This document shows, one piece after another, positions 1 through 9,000 of a DNA stretch of 64,000 bases. Where the stretch lies: positions 21,964-85,963 of the forward strand of contig CANFIM010000001.1 of NCBI GenBank assembly GCA_947447175.1. The letters are read 5' to 3'. The notes under the pieces are model-generated. The model was not told the origin of the DNA and did not search any database. It saw nothing but the letters and a program-made list of their open reading frames with translations. The position numbers and the translations under genes are program-made. Positions within the stretch are counted from its first letter, which is position 1; each line of letters opens with the position of its first letter. This stretch comes from Acidimicrobiaceae bacterium. Lineage in GTDB: Bacteria > Actinomycetota > Acidimicrobiia > Acidimicrobiales > Ilumatobacteraceae.

Positions 1-781
1 ATAGTTCGAACGTGTCGCCGACGGCAATGGTGCCTGTCTTGGTGACCATTGCATAGATGCGACTGAAGTCGCCACGCTCGTGGCTCATGCGCATGAAGTC
101 GCCGTTAGTGAACCAGTCTTTGTTCTGCTTGCACGGAATGGCATAGGCCGTCATGAATCCGCGAACATCGCCGATACGAAAGTGCGCGCCGGGCCGAAAT
201 GCTTCGGCAGGAATTCCGCTCACCGTAATATTTTCGCCGGCATAGCCAGGCGCAATTGGGTGACCTTCAGTTTGCAGTTTTTCGAGTGCGTCGGTGCTCC
301 AAATACACAACGCTTGCCACGGGCGTCCGTGGTGCGCACGTGCACTTTGCACGTCGCCTTCTACGCCCTTCCAGCCAATCGTTGCGCTGTCGATCGGCTT
401 CTTCGGTAAGCCCTTTGAAGCATGAAGGTGCGCAACCGTTCCGACATGTTCAACGCTTAGCAAACGCATGGTGGGGAAGAAGCGCCACATAGCTGCCAAC
501 AAAGCCTCCACTTGTTGTGGAACCAACTCGGCGTATTTCGCCACCAATGCATCACCTGTTGCAACAAAAGCCGTATCGACATTTTCTAACGAGGGGAGAG
601 CAATGCCACCTAGTGATGCAACTTCGGCAAGAAAGCCTCGTGCACCTGCAAGCCAACCATCGGGAATTGATGACTCGTGTGCATGATGTTGCCAAATGGC
701 GGTGAAGTTTGCGATGGTGCGCTGCGCATCGGTGGCCGAGTACTTGTAGTTGCCTACCGTGACGGATTCAGCGCGTGCCAT
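1..781 (-). CDS. MOSC domain protein (C-terminus outside window)
   Basis: Translated from the reverse strand, the frame is open from the ATG at 781 to the window edge (260 residues seen, 3' end missing). Residues from about 115 onward look like a MOSC domain: GWKGVEGDVQ (about 136-145), HHGRPWQALCIWS (about 150-162) and PGYAGENITV (about 178-187). MOSC domains bind molybdenum cofactor and move sulfur or detoxify N-hydroxylated bases (YiiM-like); the exact substrate cannot be told. The first 110 residues are an alpha-rich extension I do not recognise. A TAGGCT box 6 nt before the ATG supports this start and a leaderless mRNA. The gene is divergent from rnhB. Confidence 0.8.
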   Translation of the reverse strand, partial: MARAESVTVGNYKYSATDAQRTIANFTAIWQHHAHESSIPDGWLAGARGFLAEVASLGGIALPSLENVDTAFVATGDALVAKYAELVPQQVEALLAAMWRFFPTMRLLSVEHVGTVAHLHASKGLPKKPIDSATIGWKGVEGDVQSARAHHGRPWQALCIWSTDALEKLQTEGHPIAPGYAGENITVSGIPAEAFRPGAHFRIGDVRGFMTAYAIPCKQNKDWFTNGDFMRMSHERGDFSRIYAMVTKTGTIAVGDTFEL

Positions 782-804
782 GTGTGAAGCCTACGCTTCA
801 TGCA
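782..804. promoter_or_regulatory. Overlapping divergent leaderless promoters (MOSC / rnhB)
   Basis: Only 23 nt separate the two start codons. The plus -10 is TACGCT at 792-797, 7 nt before ATG 805. The minus -10 is TAGGCT reading 793 down to 788, 6 nt before ATG 781. The two hexamers share the TA at 792-793, so both promoters probably cannot be occupied at once. Confidence 0.6.
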
Positions 805-1428
805 ATGGCTCGTCCCGTTCCCACACTCGATACCGAACGCGAATTGTTTGCCAGTGGTGTGCGCATTGTTGCTGGTATGGACGAAGTGGGCAGAGGTGCG
901 ATCGCCGGCCCCGTGATGATTGGCGTCGTGGCCGTTGATGCAAACGTGGTCACAGTGCCCGAAGGGCTTGCTGACTCGAAGTTAATGACAGCAAAACGTC
1001 GTGAGGCAATGGTGCCCACGGTGCACGAATGGGCAGTTGCATACGCCACTGGTTCTGCCACCGCGGCTGAGGTTGACAAGTTCGGCATCATGGCAGCAAT
1101 GTCTCTCGCCGGCAGTCGTGCACTCGCCGCGCTCGGCGTGAAGCCCGACATCATCATTCTCGACGGCAACACGTCATTCTTAAAAGAAGAACAAGATGGT
1201 CCGCGCATCATCACGCAAGTGAAGGCCGACCAGAACTGTGCGTGCGTGTCTGCTGCCAGCGTGATCGCAAAAGTGGAACGCGATGCGCTGATGACTGAAT
1301 TGCACGAGCAATTCCCGCATTACGGCTGGAATGGCAACAAGGGCTACGGCGCAGCAGTGCACACCGATGCAATCAAAACTCATGGCGTCACCGACTTGCA
1401 TCGCAAGTCGTGGAACCTGGGCGTGTAA
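805..1428 (+). CDS. rnhB: Ribonuclease HII
   Basis: Endonuclease that removes ribonucleotides and RNA primers from RNA-DNA hybrids in the cytoplasm. The family signature GMDEVGRGAIAGPV lies near residue 24, with later conserved DGN and the NKGYG segment (GNKGYGAAVHTDAI) typical of type 2 RNase H. Length 207 aa is normal. The frame is open further upstream (GTG 775), but that start would run into the MOSC gene; ATG 805 is 7 nt after a TACGCT -10 and starts the protein as MARPVPTLD, so I prefer it. Convergent with the acyl-CoA dehydrogenase gene, 29 nt away. Confidence 0.95.
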   Translation: MARPVPTLDTERELFASGVRIVAGMDEVGRGAIAGPVMIGVVAVDANVVTVPEGLADSKLMTAKRREAMVPTVHEWAVAYATGSATAAEVDKFGIMAAMSLAGSRALAALGVKPDIIILDGNTSFLKEEQDGPRIITQVKADQNCACVSAASVIAKVERDALMTELHEQFPHYGWNGNKGYGAAVHTDAIKTHGVTDLHRKSWNLGV

Positions 1429-1457
1429 CACCCCGCAAGCGAGGCGAACAGTGGGTC

Positions 1458-2699
1458 TTAGGAGACCTTGATGTCCTTGAATGGTGAACGTGAGTCGATG
1501 CCTGGTTCTTTTGGAAGACCGAGCACGCGCTCACCAACGATGTTGCGCATCACTTCGTCTGAACCACCTGCGATACGAAGACCTGGTGTGCCGAGGACGA
1601 AGTTTGCCCATGCGTAGGTGCCCCACTCGCCGCTGTCTGCGATGAGCTTTGGTCCGAGCACATGTGAAAGGAACTTCACAAGACGAGCCTGGTTGTTCAC
1701 CAACACCATCTTGCCGATGGAGCCTTCTGGCCCGGGCAACTGGCCAGCCTTTGCCTTTGCCGTGGTGCGCTGTGCATTCATGTTTGCAATGCGGTAGTTC
1801 ATCACGATGTCAGCAAGCTGGTTGCGAATGAGGGGGTCTTTGTTGAGGCCGTAGTACTCAACCATTGCAATCACGCGTGTGAGCAAGTTGTTGTCGCCCG
1901 AGTTGTTGGTGCCGATTGATGCACGCTCGTTCATGAGTGTTGTGAGTGCAACATTCCAACCATTGTTGATGTCGCCCAAACGCATGTCGTCTTTTACGCG
2001 AACTTCATTGAAGAAGATTTCGTTGAAGCTTGCGCCACCAGTCATTTGCTTAAGAGGACGCACTTCAACGTTGGGGTCCTTGAAGTCGATGATGAAAGCG
2101 GTGAGACCCTTGTGCTTCGGAAGATCCCAGTCGGTACGGGTCATGATTTCGCCGATGTCTGAGTAGTGCGCACCAGTGGTCCACACTTTCTGACCGGTGA
2201 TAACCCACTCGTCGCCGTCTTTCACGGCTTTGGTGGTAAGTGATGCAAGGTCGGAACCTGCACCTGGCTCTGAGAACAACTGTGATGCAATCATTTCGCC
2301 GCGCCACAACTTCTTTACATACAACTCTTTTGCACGTGCTGAGCCGTGGTCGTAGATAGTTGGCGTCACCATGCCGAGGCTGATGGCAAATGCACTTTGG
2401 TCGGGCACGCGGAACTGTGATTCGAGTTGGCTGTATGCGCGATCGAACGATGGTGGCAATTCACGGCCGCCGTATTCCTTCGGACCACTGATCCAACCGA
2501 AGCCAGCATCGAACTTCTTCTGGCGCCACTTCTTTGCTTCTTCGGCGTTGTCAGCTTCTTGCTGACGATCCTTTTCGCGGTAGAAGTTGTCGGAGCCTTC
2601 GCCCCACACAAATGCTTTTTCTACACCGCGACGTTCGACGTTGGCTTCGAGGAATGCAAGTGCTTCCTTCTCGAATTCTGCGAGCGTGATATCAGCCAT
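1458..2699 (-). CDS. Acyl-CoA dehydrogenase family protein
   Basis: Flavin (FAD) enzyme that introduces an alpha-beta double bond into an acyl-CoA. Visible family segments: LFSEPGAGSDLASLTTKAV (about 141-159, flavin and substrate contacts), VITGQKVWTTGAHYSD (about 168-183) and the C-terminal GGSDEVMRNIVGERVLGLP. Length 413 aa is usual. Substrate is not readable; the C-terminal pattern resembles the many FadE-type paralogues of actinobacteria that act on fatty acids or sterol side chains. Start ATG 2699 follows a GGGGG stretch at a Shine-Dalgarno distance, so this gene, unlike many neighbours, probably has a leader. Confidence 0.93.
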   Translation of the reverse strand: MADITLAEFEKEALAFLEANVERRGVEKAFVWGEGSDNFYREKDRQQEADNAEEAKKWRQKKFDAGFGWISGPKEYGGRELPPSFDRAYSQLESQFRVPDQSAFAISLGMVTPTIYDHGSARAKELYVKKLWRGEMIASQLFSEPGAGSDLASLTTKAVKDGDEWVITGQKVWTTGAHYSDIGEIMTRTDWDLPKHKGLTAFIIDFKDPNVEVRPLKQMTGGASFNEIFFNEVRVKDDMRLGDINNGWNVALTTLMNERASIGTNNSGDNNLLTRVIAMVEYYGLNKDPLIRNQLADIVMNYRIANMNAQRTTAKAKAGQLPGPEGSIGKMVLVNNQARLVKFLSHVLGPKLIADSGEWGTYAWANFVLGTPGLRIAGGSDEVMRNIVGERVLGLPKEPGIDSRSPFKDIKVS

Positions 2700-2820
2700 G
2701 TGGATTCCCCCTAGTGAGACCCGAAGGTCGTGTACCGATTGGGAAATACCGTACCCCGAGGGGGGTGAAAATTGCTAAGTGAAGTTGGCGTGAAACAGGT
2801 CATGAGCGGCCCGAGTTGAC

Positions 2821-2826
2821 TAGCGT
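2821..2826 (+). promoter_or_regulatory. -10 box for leaderless NifU-N-like gene
   Basis: TAGCGT, 8 nt before ATG 2835. Same hexamer as at 63292-63297. Confidence 0.45.
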
Positions 2827-2834
2827 GGAGCCCT

Positions 2835-3293
2835 ATGGGACAGCCAGTGGCAGTAGAGCAAAAGGTTGGCGGTACTTCCGCCATTATTCGATTTGAGACC
2901 AATCGTTCTCTCACCGGTATGGGTCACGAGCGCTTCACCAGCGCAGCCGAGGCCAAGGGCCCTCGCCCCGCAGCCGTAGTGGCGCGTCGTTTGTTTGAAT
3001 CTGGCCAGGTTTCCTGGGTGCACGTGTACGGCAACATCGTCACCGTGCAGTTGTCGTCTGGTGCTTCGCAGTCGGGTCTCGATGACATCGTTCGCGATCT
3101 CTATCAGTATTGGAAGCCGGGCATGACCCCTCCGACACTGGAAGAACTTCTTGCCAACATGCCAGCCGAAGCAGCTCCTGCTGCCGACGCACCAGCTGGC
3201 GACGCTGCATCTGGTCTCGACCCTCGCGTGCCTGCTCACTTGTGGGAGCGCAGCCGTCTTGGCCGCGAGCGCTGGCTAGCCAAGCAGGGCTAA
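2835..3293 (+). CDS. NifU/Nfu N-terminal-domain-like protein
   Basis: 152 aa. The segment from about residue 14 to 75 (IIRFETNRSL ... AAVVARRLFESGQVSWVHVYGNIVTVQL) matches the layout of the Nfu/NifU N-terminal scaffold domain, where a predicted alpha-beta unit ends in a V-x-V-x-x-x-x-N-I-V-T-V strand. There is no CxxC cluster-binding motif, so it is not a complete Fe-S carrier. The C-terminal 50 residues are Ala/Pro rich (PAEAAPAADAPAGDAA) and end in a basic stretch. Role unknown; Fe-S assembly is a family-based guess. The start context CCCTATGGG also occurs at imuA' and dnaE2. Confidence 0.7.
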   Translation: MGQPVAVEQKVGGTSAIIRFETNRSLTGMGHERFTSAAEAKGPRPAAVVARRLFESGQVSWVHVYGNIVTVQLSSGASQSGLDDIVRDLYQYWKPGMTPPTLEELLANMPAEAAPAADAPAGDAASGLDPRVPAHLWERSRLGRERWLAKQG

Positions 3294-3324
3294 CTGTTGC
3301 GGGTGCGGAGCGCCTGAGAACATA

Positions 3325-3338
3325 CGAACACCTGTTCG
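3325..3338. promoter_or_regulatory. LexA (SOS) box upstream of imuA'
   Basis: Perfect palindrome CGAAC-ACCT-GTTCG, matching the Gram-positive/actinobacterial LexA site CGAAC-N4-GTTCG. It ends one base before the TACGAT -10 at 3340-3345, which is 8 nt before ATG 3354. LexA bound here would cover the spacer between -35 and -10. Confidence 0.85.
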
Positions 3339-3353
3339 CTACGATGCCTCCCT

Positions 3354-4022
3354 ATGGGGCAGGCACTTCTTCCAGATCTGGCGCATCGCAAGTTGGCGGG
3401 CGTTGAAACAGGGGCAGATTTTGCACAACGCCATGCCCAACGTGCTGCAGGTGGTGTGGGGCCGTTGCCCGTTACTGAAGTGTTGCAACCGTTGTTTGGT
3501 GGCGCCGGCTTCGAGCGTGGCCACATCTATGGCATTGCAGGTGAAGCACCGTTGTCGTTGTTGTTTGCATTGGTTGCGCGCGGCACTGCCGATGGATCGT
3601 GGCTTGCGTTAGTCAATCTGCAACGGGCAGGGCTGTTGTCGGCACACGAACACGGTGTGGCGTTGCAGCGCACCGTGTGTGTTGATGTTGCTGCAGGTAC
3701 ACAGTGGTCGCACGTTGTGGGCGCATTGGTTGATGGTTTCGATTTTGTTGTTGTGTCGTCGCCAGTGTGTTCGGTGAATGAAGCGCGTCGCATTACTGCG
3801 CGAGTAAAAGCGCAGGGTTCTGTGTTGTTGGTGTTGGGCAAGCCAGGCGCGTTCGATGTCGACGCCACGTTTGCTGCACACACCGTGCAATGGCAGTTCG
3901 ATACCTATGCATCTGCGCGCACCGTCGATGTGGAAGCACATGGCAGGCGCGTATATGGCACTCGTTCGTGTCGCGTGCAGTTGCCCGCCGCAACAGGTGC
4001 AGTGTGCGGAGTCGTGTCGTGA
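3354..4022 (+). CDS. imuA': ImuA'-like mutasome component (RecA-like fold, degenerate)
   Basis: 222 aa, directly behind an SOS box and overlapping imuB. In mycobacteria and relatives ImuA' works with ImuB and DnaE2 in damage-induced translesion synthesis. The sequence is RecA/SulA-like: LFGGAGFERGHIYGIAGEAP (about 46-65) sits where RecA has its P-loop, but the GKT/S of Walker A is missing, so ATP binding is doubtful. The family is poorly conserved, so the call rests mainly on position and the SOS box. Expected to be induced by DNA damage. TGA 4020-4022 overlaps the GTG of imuB. Confidence 0.8.
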   Translation: MGQALLPDLAHRKLAGVETGADFAQRHAQRAAGGVGPLPVTEVLQPLFGGAGFERGHIYGIAGEAPLSLLFALVARGTADGSWLALVNLQRAGLLSAHEHGVALQRTVCVDVAAGTQWSHVVGALVDGFDFVVVSSPVCSVNEARRITARVKAQGSVLLVLGKPGAFDVDATFAAHTVQWQFDTYASARTVDVEAHGRRVYGTRSCRVQLPAATGAVCGVVS

Positions 4023-5482
4023 CACGTTCCATTGTTGTGGTGTTTCCGCAATGGATGCAGCAACACGGTGTTTTGGGTGAAGAACATGCGTTTACCCAGT
4101 TCGAACATGTGGTGCGTGCCATCAGCGATGTGTCGCCGTTGGTGGAAGTGGAAAGTCTCGGCACCATCATCGTTGCGGCACGCGGTCCATCGCGATATTT
4201 CGGTGGCGATGTTGCGGTGGCACAACACATACACAACGTGTGCACAGGTGTGGCTAGCGATTCGGCGTTTGGTGTGGGCGTTGCTGGCTCGCGGTTCGCT
4301 GCCGCAGCTGCGGCGCATATTGCACAATCGCGGGGCACCCCGTGTGTGATTGAAGAAAGCATTACTGGTGAATTCATTGATGCCATTCCGGTGTCGTCGC
4401 TCTCGCGCATTGGCGGAGTTGCCAACGACACGGTTGATCTTCTGCAACGCCTTGGGCTGCGGGTGTGCTCGGCAGTGCGTGCGGTGGGTGAGGCGTCGCT
4501 CATTGATCGTTTTGGTATTGAAGGTAAGCGTGTGCATGCGTTGGTGTCGGGTGGGGAAGTGCGCCACTTTGCGCCGGGCACGCCCCCTTCAGATTTCACG
4601 CGCGTGGTTGAGTTTGAATCACCACTCACCAGTTCGGCGCACGTGGTGGCCATGTCGCACGATGTTGTTTCCGAATTGGTAAATGCCGTGTCTGGGTATG
4701 GCCAGCAATGTGTGCGCATGCTCATCACGTGCGAAACCGATCATGCAGAGAACGTGTCGCGTATCTGGGGTGAGCCGCATGGGTTTGGTGTTGCGGCGTT
4801 GTCGCAACGTTTGCTGTATCAACTCGATGGGTGGCTCACCGATGTCAACGCAGTTGCCGATGCACCCACCAGTGGCATTGTGCGTGTGCGGTTCGAACCG
4901 TTGGAATGCAGAGAAGTGCTCAGTGTGCAGCCCTTGTTGTGGGGCGGCAGCCAGGAAAACATCGAGCGTGCTGCACGCGCAGTGGTTATGGCCATGGCTG
5001 CTGGTGATGATGTGCAGGTGAGCGTGCCGCGATGGGAAGGTGGTCGCGATGTTGCCACGGTGTATGCGCGCGTGCCGCTCTCGCTGGTTGATATCACCGA
5101 TATGCGTGATGCCGAACAACGAGTCAGTGTGGGTGCAGGTGTGGCGCGTGATTGGAGTGGTTCTATTCCGCGGCCATCGCCGGCCTCGGTGGCAAGTACG
5201 CCGAAAGAGATTGCAGTGTGTGATGCACAGGGAAATGCAGTCAGCGTTACTGCCCGGCACGAACTCACTACGGCGCCAGCTGTGGTGAGTGTGGGTGGCA
5301 CCGAGTATCGAGTGCTGCGTGTTGCAGGGCCGTGGCCCGTGGAAGAGCGATGGTGGGATACCCGCCGTAAGCGCCGGCATGTGCGCATGCAGGCACTGGT
5401 GCGTCATCCGCGCGGAGGTACAGGTGTGTTTTTGTTGGGGCTAGAGCATCAAACATGGACACTGCTTGCCCGCTACGACTAG
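4019..5482 (+). CDS. imuB: ImuB, catalytically inactive Y-family polymerase-like adaptor
   Basis: 487 aa from GTG 4019 (GTGA overlap with imuA'). Known role: links DnaE2 to the beta clamp in the SOS mutasome. The hallmark ARGPSRYFGGD lies at about residues 53-63. Y-family catalytic acids are absent: the N-terminal metal motif reads IVVVFPQWM and the S-x-D-E segment is replaced by SLGTIIVAARG. An HhH region (SLSRIGGVANDTVDLLQRLG) and little-finger part follow, then a C-terminal extension of about 130 residues ending VFLLGLEHQTWTLLARYD. The frame is open upstream to 3890, but GTG 4019 removes almost all overlap and starts at the conserved hydrophobic strand. Confidence 0.9.
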   Translation: MTRSIVVVFPQWMQQHGVLGEEHAFTQFEHVVRAISDVSPLVEVESLGTIIVAARGPSRYFGGDVAVAQHIHNVCTGVASDSAFGVGVAGSRFAAAAAAHIAQSRGTPCVIEESITGEFIDAIPVSSLSRIGGVANDTVDLLQRLGLRVCSAVRAVGEASLIDRFGIEGKRVHALVSGGEVRHFAPGTPPSDFTRVVEFESPLTSSAHVVAMSHDVVSELVNAVSGYGQQCVRMLITCETDHAENVSRIWGEPHGFGVAALSQRLLYQLDGWLTDVNAVADAPTSGIVRVRFEPLECREVLSVQPLLWGGSQENIERAARAVVMAMAAGDDVQVSVPRWEGGRDVATVYARVPLSLVDITDMRDAEQRVSVGAGVARDWSGSIPRPSPASVASTPKEIAVCDAQGNAVSVTARHELTTAPAVVSVGGTEYRVLRVAGPWPVEERWWDTRRKRRHVRMQALVRHPRGGTGVFLLGLEHQTWTLLARYD

Positions 5483-5491
5483 GTCATCACA

Positions 5492-5497
5492 TAGTGT
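5492..5497 (+). promoter_or_regulatory. -10 box for the Nudix gene inside the SOS cassette
   Basis: TAGTGT, 6 nt before GTG 5504. No SOS box accompanies it, which suggests the Nudix gene has its own non-SOS, leaderless promoter. Confidence 0.45.
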
Positions 5498-5503
5498 TGC
5501 GGT

Positions 5504-6046
5504 GTGAGCAACAGCGTTATCGAGCACATCATGCAAACGTTGCAATCGCATCACCCCATTGATCAACGCGAACGCGAGTCAATGGAAAAGTTCTTGGCAG
5601 TGGTGCCAACACTCATTGATGCGTGCAATGAAGAAGCAGATATGTCTCATGTGACTGCATCAGCGATTGTTGTGAGCGATGCAGGCAACAAAGTGGCGTT
5701 GCATTTACACAAACGACTCAACATGTGGCTGCAACCAGGTGGTCACATTGATGTGGGTGAAACACCAGCACAAGGTGCACTGCGTGAGGCAGTAGAAGAA
5801 ACCGGATTGCCTGTGCGCCATCACGCAGGTGACGGAGTGTTCTTTCATGTCGACACACACCCAGGGCCAAAAGGGCACACGCACTACGACCTGCGTTACC
5901 TGGTGCGTGCGCCGGAAGTGGCGCCGGCACCGCCCGAAGGCGAGAGCCAACAGGTGGCCTGGTTCGAGTGGGCAGAGGCTGAGGCAATTGCTGATATCGG
6001 CCTTTTGGGCGGATTGCAGGCCGCCAAAGCCTTACTGGGCTTGTAG
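5504..6046 (+). CDS. Nudix hydrolase
   Basis: 180 aa. Complete Nudix box GX5EX7REUXEEXGU at about residues 79-102 (GHIDVGETPAQGALREAVEE), preceded by LNMWLQPGG. Such enzymes hydrolyse nucleoside diphosphates linked to another group; the substrate is not determined by the sequence. It lies between imuB and dnaE2 on the same strand, so a nucleotide-pool role next to the mutasome is tempting, but it has its own -10 and dnaE2 has its own SOS box. Start GTG is fixed by the TAGTGT at 5492-5497 and comes 21 nt after the imuB stop. Confidence 0.9.
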   Translation: MSNSVIEHIMQTLQSHHPIDQRERESMEKFLAVVPTLIDACNEEADMSHVTASAIVVSDAGNKVALHLHKRLNMWLQPGGHIDVGETPAQGALREAVEETGLPVRHHAGDGVFFHVDTHPGPKGHTHYDLRYLVRAPEVAPAPPEGESQQVAWFEWAEAEAIADIGLLGGLQAAKALLGL

Positions 6047-6061
6047 TCGCCTCTTTCTATA

Positions 6062-6075
6062 CGAACATATGTTCG
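6062..6075. promoter_or_regulatory. LexA (SOS) box upstream of dnaE2
   Basis: Perfect palindrome CGAAC-ATAT-GTTCG. It ends one base before the TATCCT -10 (6077-6082), which is 6 nt before ATG 6089. The geometry relative to the -10 is identical to that of the imuA' box. Confidence 0.88.
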
Positions 6076-6088
6076 GTATCCTCGCCCT

Positions 6089-9000
6089 ATGGGGTTTACC
6101 AATCCGGCGATGCCGTGGAGCGAGTTAGAGGCACGTCTCTCGAATGGTCGCGCCCCGTCATCGGTGGCGTGGAATGGCGGCGGAGATGGTCCGGCATTGA
6201 GTGCCAAGCGTCAGCCATTTGAAACTGTTGTTTCGCGGGCGTCATCAGCAGTGCCGTATGCGGAGTTGCATTGCCGTTCCAACTTTTCATTTTTGGAAGG
6301 TGCGGCACACCCTGAAGAGTTGGCAGAAGTTGCTGCGTCATTGGGTTTATCAGCGTTAGCAATCACCGATCGCAACGGGCTGTACGGCATCGTGCGTTTT
6401 GCAGAAGCTGCACGTGCTGTGGGGTTGCCCACCATCTTTGGTGTCGAACTTGATTGCGTCAACATTCCTGCGTACACCACCGAGGGCAGCATCGTGCTGT
6501 TGTGTCGTGGTGCGCAGGGGTATGCGCACATGGCACGTGCAGTGAGCGAAGGGCAACTTGCGGGCAGCAAGGGCGCTCCTGTTTTTACATTCGCCACGGT
6601 GGGTGCAACGGTGCGCGATCAATGTGTAGTGCTCACGGGTGGCGCACAAGGAGCGGTGGTGCGTGCATTGGTAGAGCACGGCCCGGCTGAAGCAGAACGA
6701 ATGTTGCGCATATTGATTGATTCGTTTGGTGCGCGCAATGTGCTGGTGGAACTATGGGATCACGGCGACCCTATTGATGCAGTGCGTAATGACCAACTGG
6801 TGCAACTGGCTGCAATGCTCGATTTGGAGTGTGTGGCCACCAACAACGTTGCGTATGCAATGCCAGCACAGCATCGCTTGGCCACTGCACTCACGGCCGT
6901 GCGGCATCGTTGCGGGTTGAACGAGGTAGACCACTTGTTGCCACCCGCGGCTACTGCGTATTTGCGTTCAGGTGAAGAACAAGAACGCCGCTTTGCGCGG
7001 TACCCCGGCGTGGTGGAACGCACTGCAGAATTGGCACAAGAGATTGCTTTTGACCTTTCGTTGGTGGCGCCACAGTTGCCACCGTTTCCGTGCCCCGATG
7101 GCTTCACGGAAATGTCGTATCTGCGGCATCTGGTGCATGCGGGTGCGGTACATCGCTACGGAGACAAGCCTGAAAGCCAAGACGAAGATTTATCGTTGCG
7201 TGCGCGCGCATGGCGCACTATTGACCATGAATTAGAGATCATCGAAACACTTGGTTTTGCTGGCTATTTCTTGGTGGTGTGGGACATTGTGCGTTTCTGT
7301 GAAGAGCAGGGCATTTTGTGTCAAGGGCGCGGCAGTGCTGCCAACAGTGCGGTCTGTTTTTCATTAGGCATCACCAAAGCCGATGCCGTGTCGTTGGGTT
7401 TGTTGTTCGAGCGTTTCTTGTCGCCCGAGCGAGACGGACCGCCCGATATTGACATTGATATTGAAAGTGGTCGTCGCGAAGAAGTCATTCAATATGTGTA
7501 TGCACGCCACGGGCGTCATCATGCGGCGCAAGTTGCCAATGTCATCACCTATCGCTCGCGTTCGGCAGTGCGCGACATGGCGCGTGCATTGGGCTACTCA
7601 GCCAAACAGCAAGATTCGTGGAGCAAACAAGTAGATGCATGGGGCACTGTGTCTATTACGGCATCACAACGCGACCACAATATTCCCGACTTGGTGTTAG
7701 AGATGGCGGCCGAGGTGGAAAACATGCCGCGTCACTTGGGCATTCACTCGGGTGGCATGGTGATGTGTGATCGACCCATTGTGGAGGTGTGCCCGGTGGA
7801 GTGGGCGCGCATGGAAAACCGCAGTGTGCTGCAGTGGGACAAAGACGATTGCGCATCTATCGGTTTGGTGAAGTTCGACCTGTTGGGTTTGGGCATGTTG
7901 TCTGCGTTATCAAATGCTGTTGCATTTATTTCCGAACACCGTGGATACGAATTAGATCTCGCCACCATTCCGCAAGAAGACGATGTGTATGCCATGTTGT
8001 GCAGGGCCGACACGGTGGGTGTGTTCCAGGTGGAGTCACGCGCACAAATGTCTACGTTGCCTCGGTTGAAGCCGCGACGTTTTTACGACTTAGTAGTGGA
8101 GATTGCGCTCATTCGTCCTGGGCCTATTCAAGGTGGATCCGTGCATCCGTACATTCGTCGACGCAACGGACAAGAACCCATCACATATTTGCATCCACTC
8201 TTGGAAAACTCGTTGGGCAAAACACTGGGTGTGCCGTTGTTTCAAGAACAACTCATGCAAATGGCAATCGATGTTGCGGGCTTCACTGCAAGCGAGGCCG
8301 ACCAGTTGCGCCAAGCAATGGGTTCCAAGCGTTCGCAGGCACGCATGCAACGACTGAAGCAACGGCTATACGAGGGCATGGCAGAGCGCGGTATACGTGG
8401 CGACATTGCCGATGAAATCTTCATCAAAATGGCTGCGTTTGCCAACTACGGGTTTCCCGAAAGTCACTCGGTGAGCTTTGCCTACTTGGTGTATTCATCG
8501 TCGTACATCAAGTTGCACGAGCCCGCAGTGTTTTGTGCCGCATTGCTCAACGCACAACCCATGGGGTTTTGGTCGCCGCATACGTTGGTGCAAGATGCGC
8601 GTCGACACGGGGTGGTGGTGCACACGCCTGATATCAACCAGTCAAACGACCTTGCCATTTTGCAACCGTGTGCTGATTCATGTGGCGGGCTTGCAGTTCG
8701 ATTAGGCATTGGTTCTGTGCGGGGCATTGGTGCAGATCTTGCACGCATCATTGCGCAACGCCGGCCATATGAATCGATCGATCATGTGGTGCGCAATGTG
8801 CCCGAGCTATCGCGCAAACAAATTGAAGCTCTCGCCACTGCAGGGGCATTCACGGAAAGCTTCGGCGATGATCGCCGGCATGCACTGTGGGAGGCCGGTG
8901 CGCATGGTCATGGCAGCATCGAACACTTGCAAGGCGTGCTGGGATTGAACTCGCGGCCCACGTTGCCAGGCATGGAGCCAGTGGAAGAAGCGATTGCAGA

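Noticed and set aside
3793-5407. Several minus-strand frames of 190-311 codons over imuA'-imuB
   Set aside because: Low-complexity Thr/His-rich translations caused by codon bias of imuB on the other strand.
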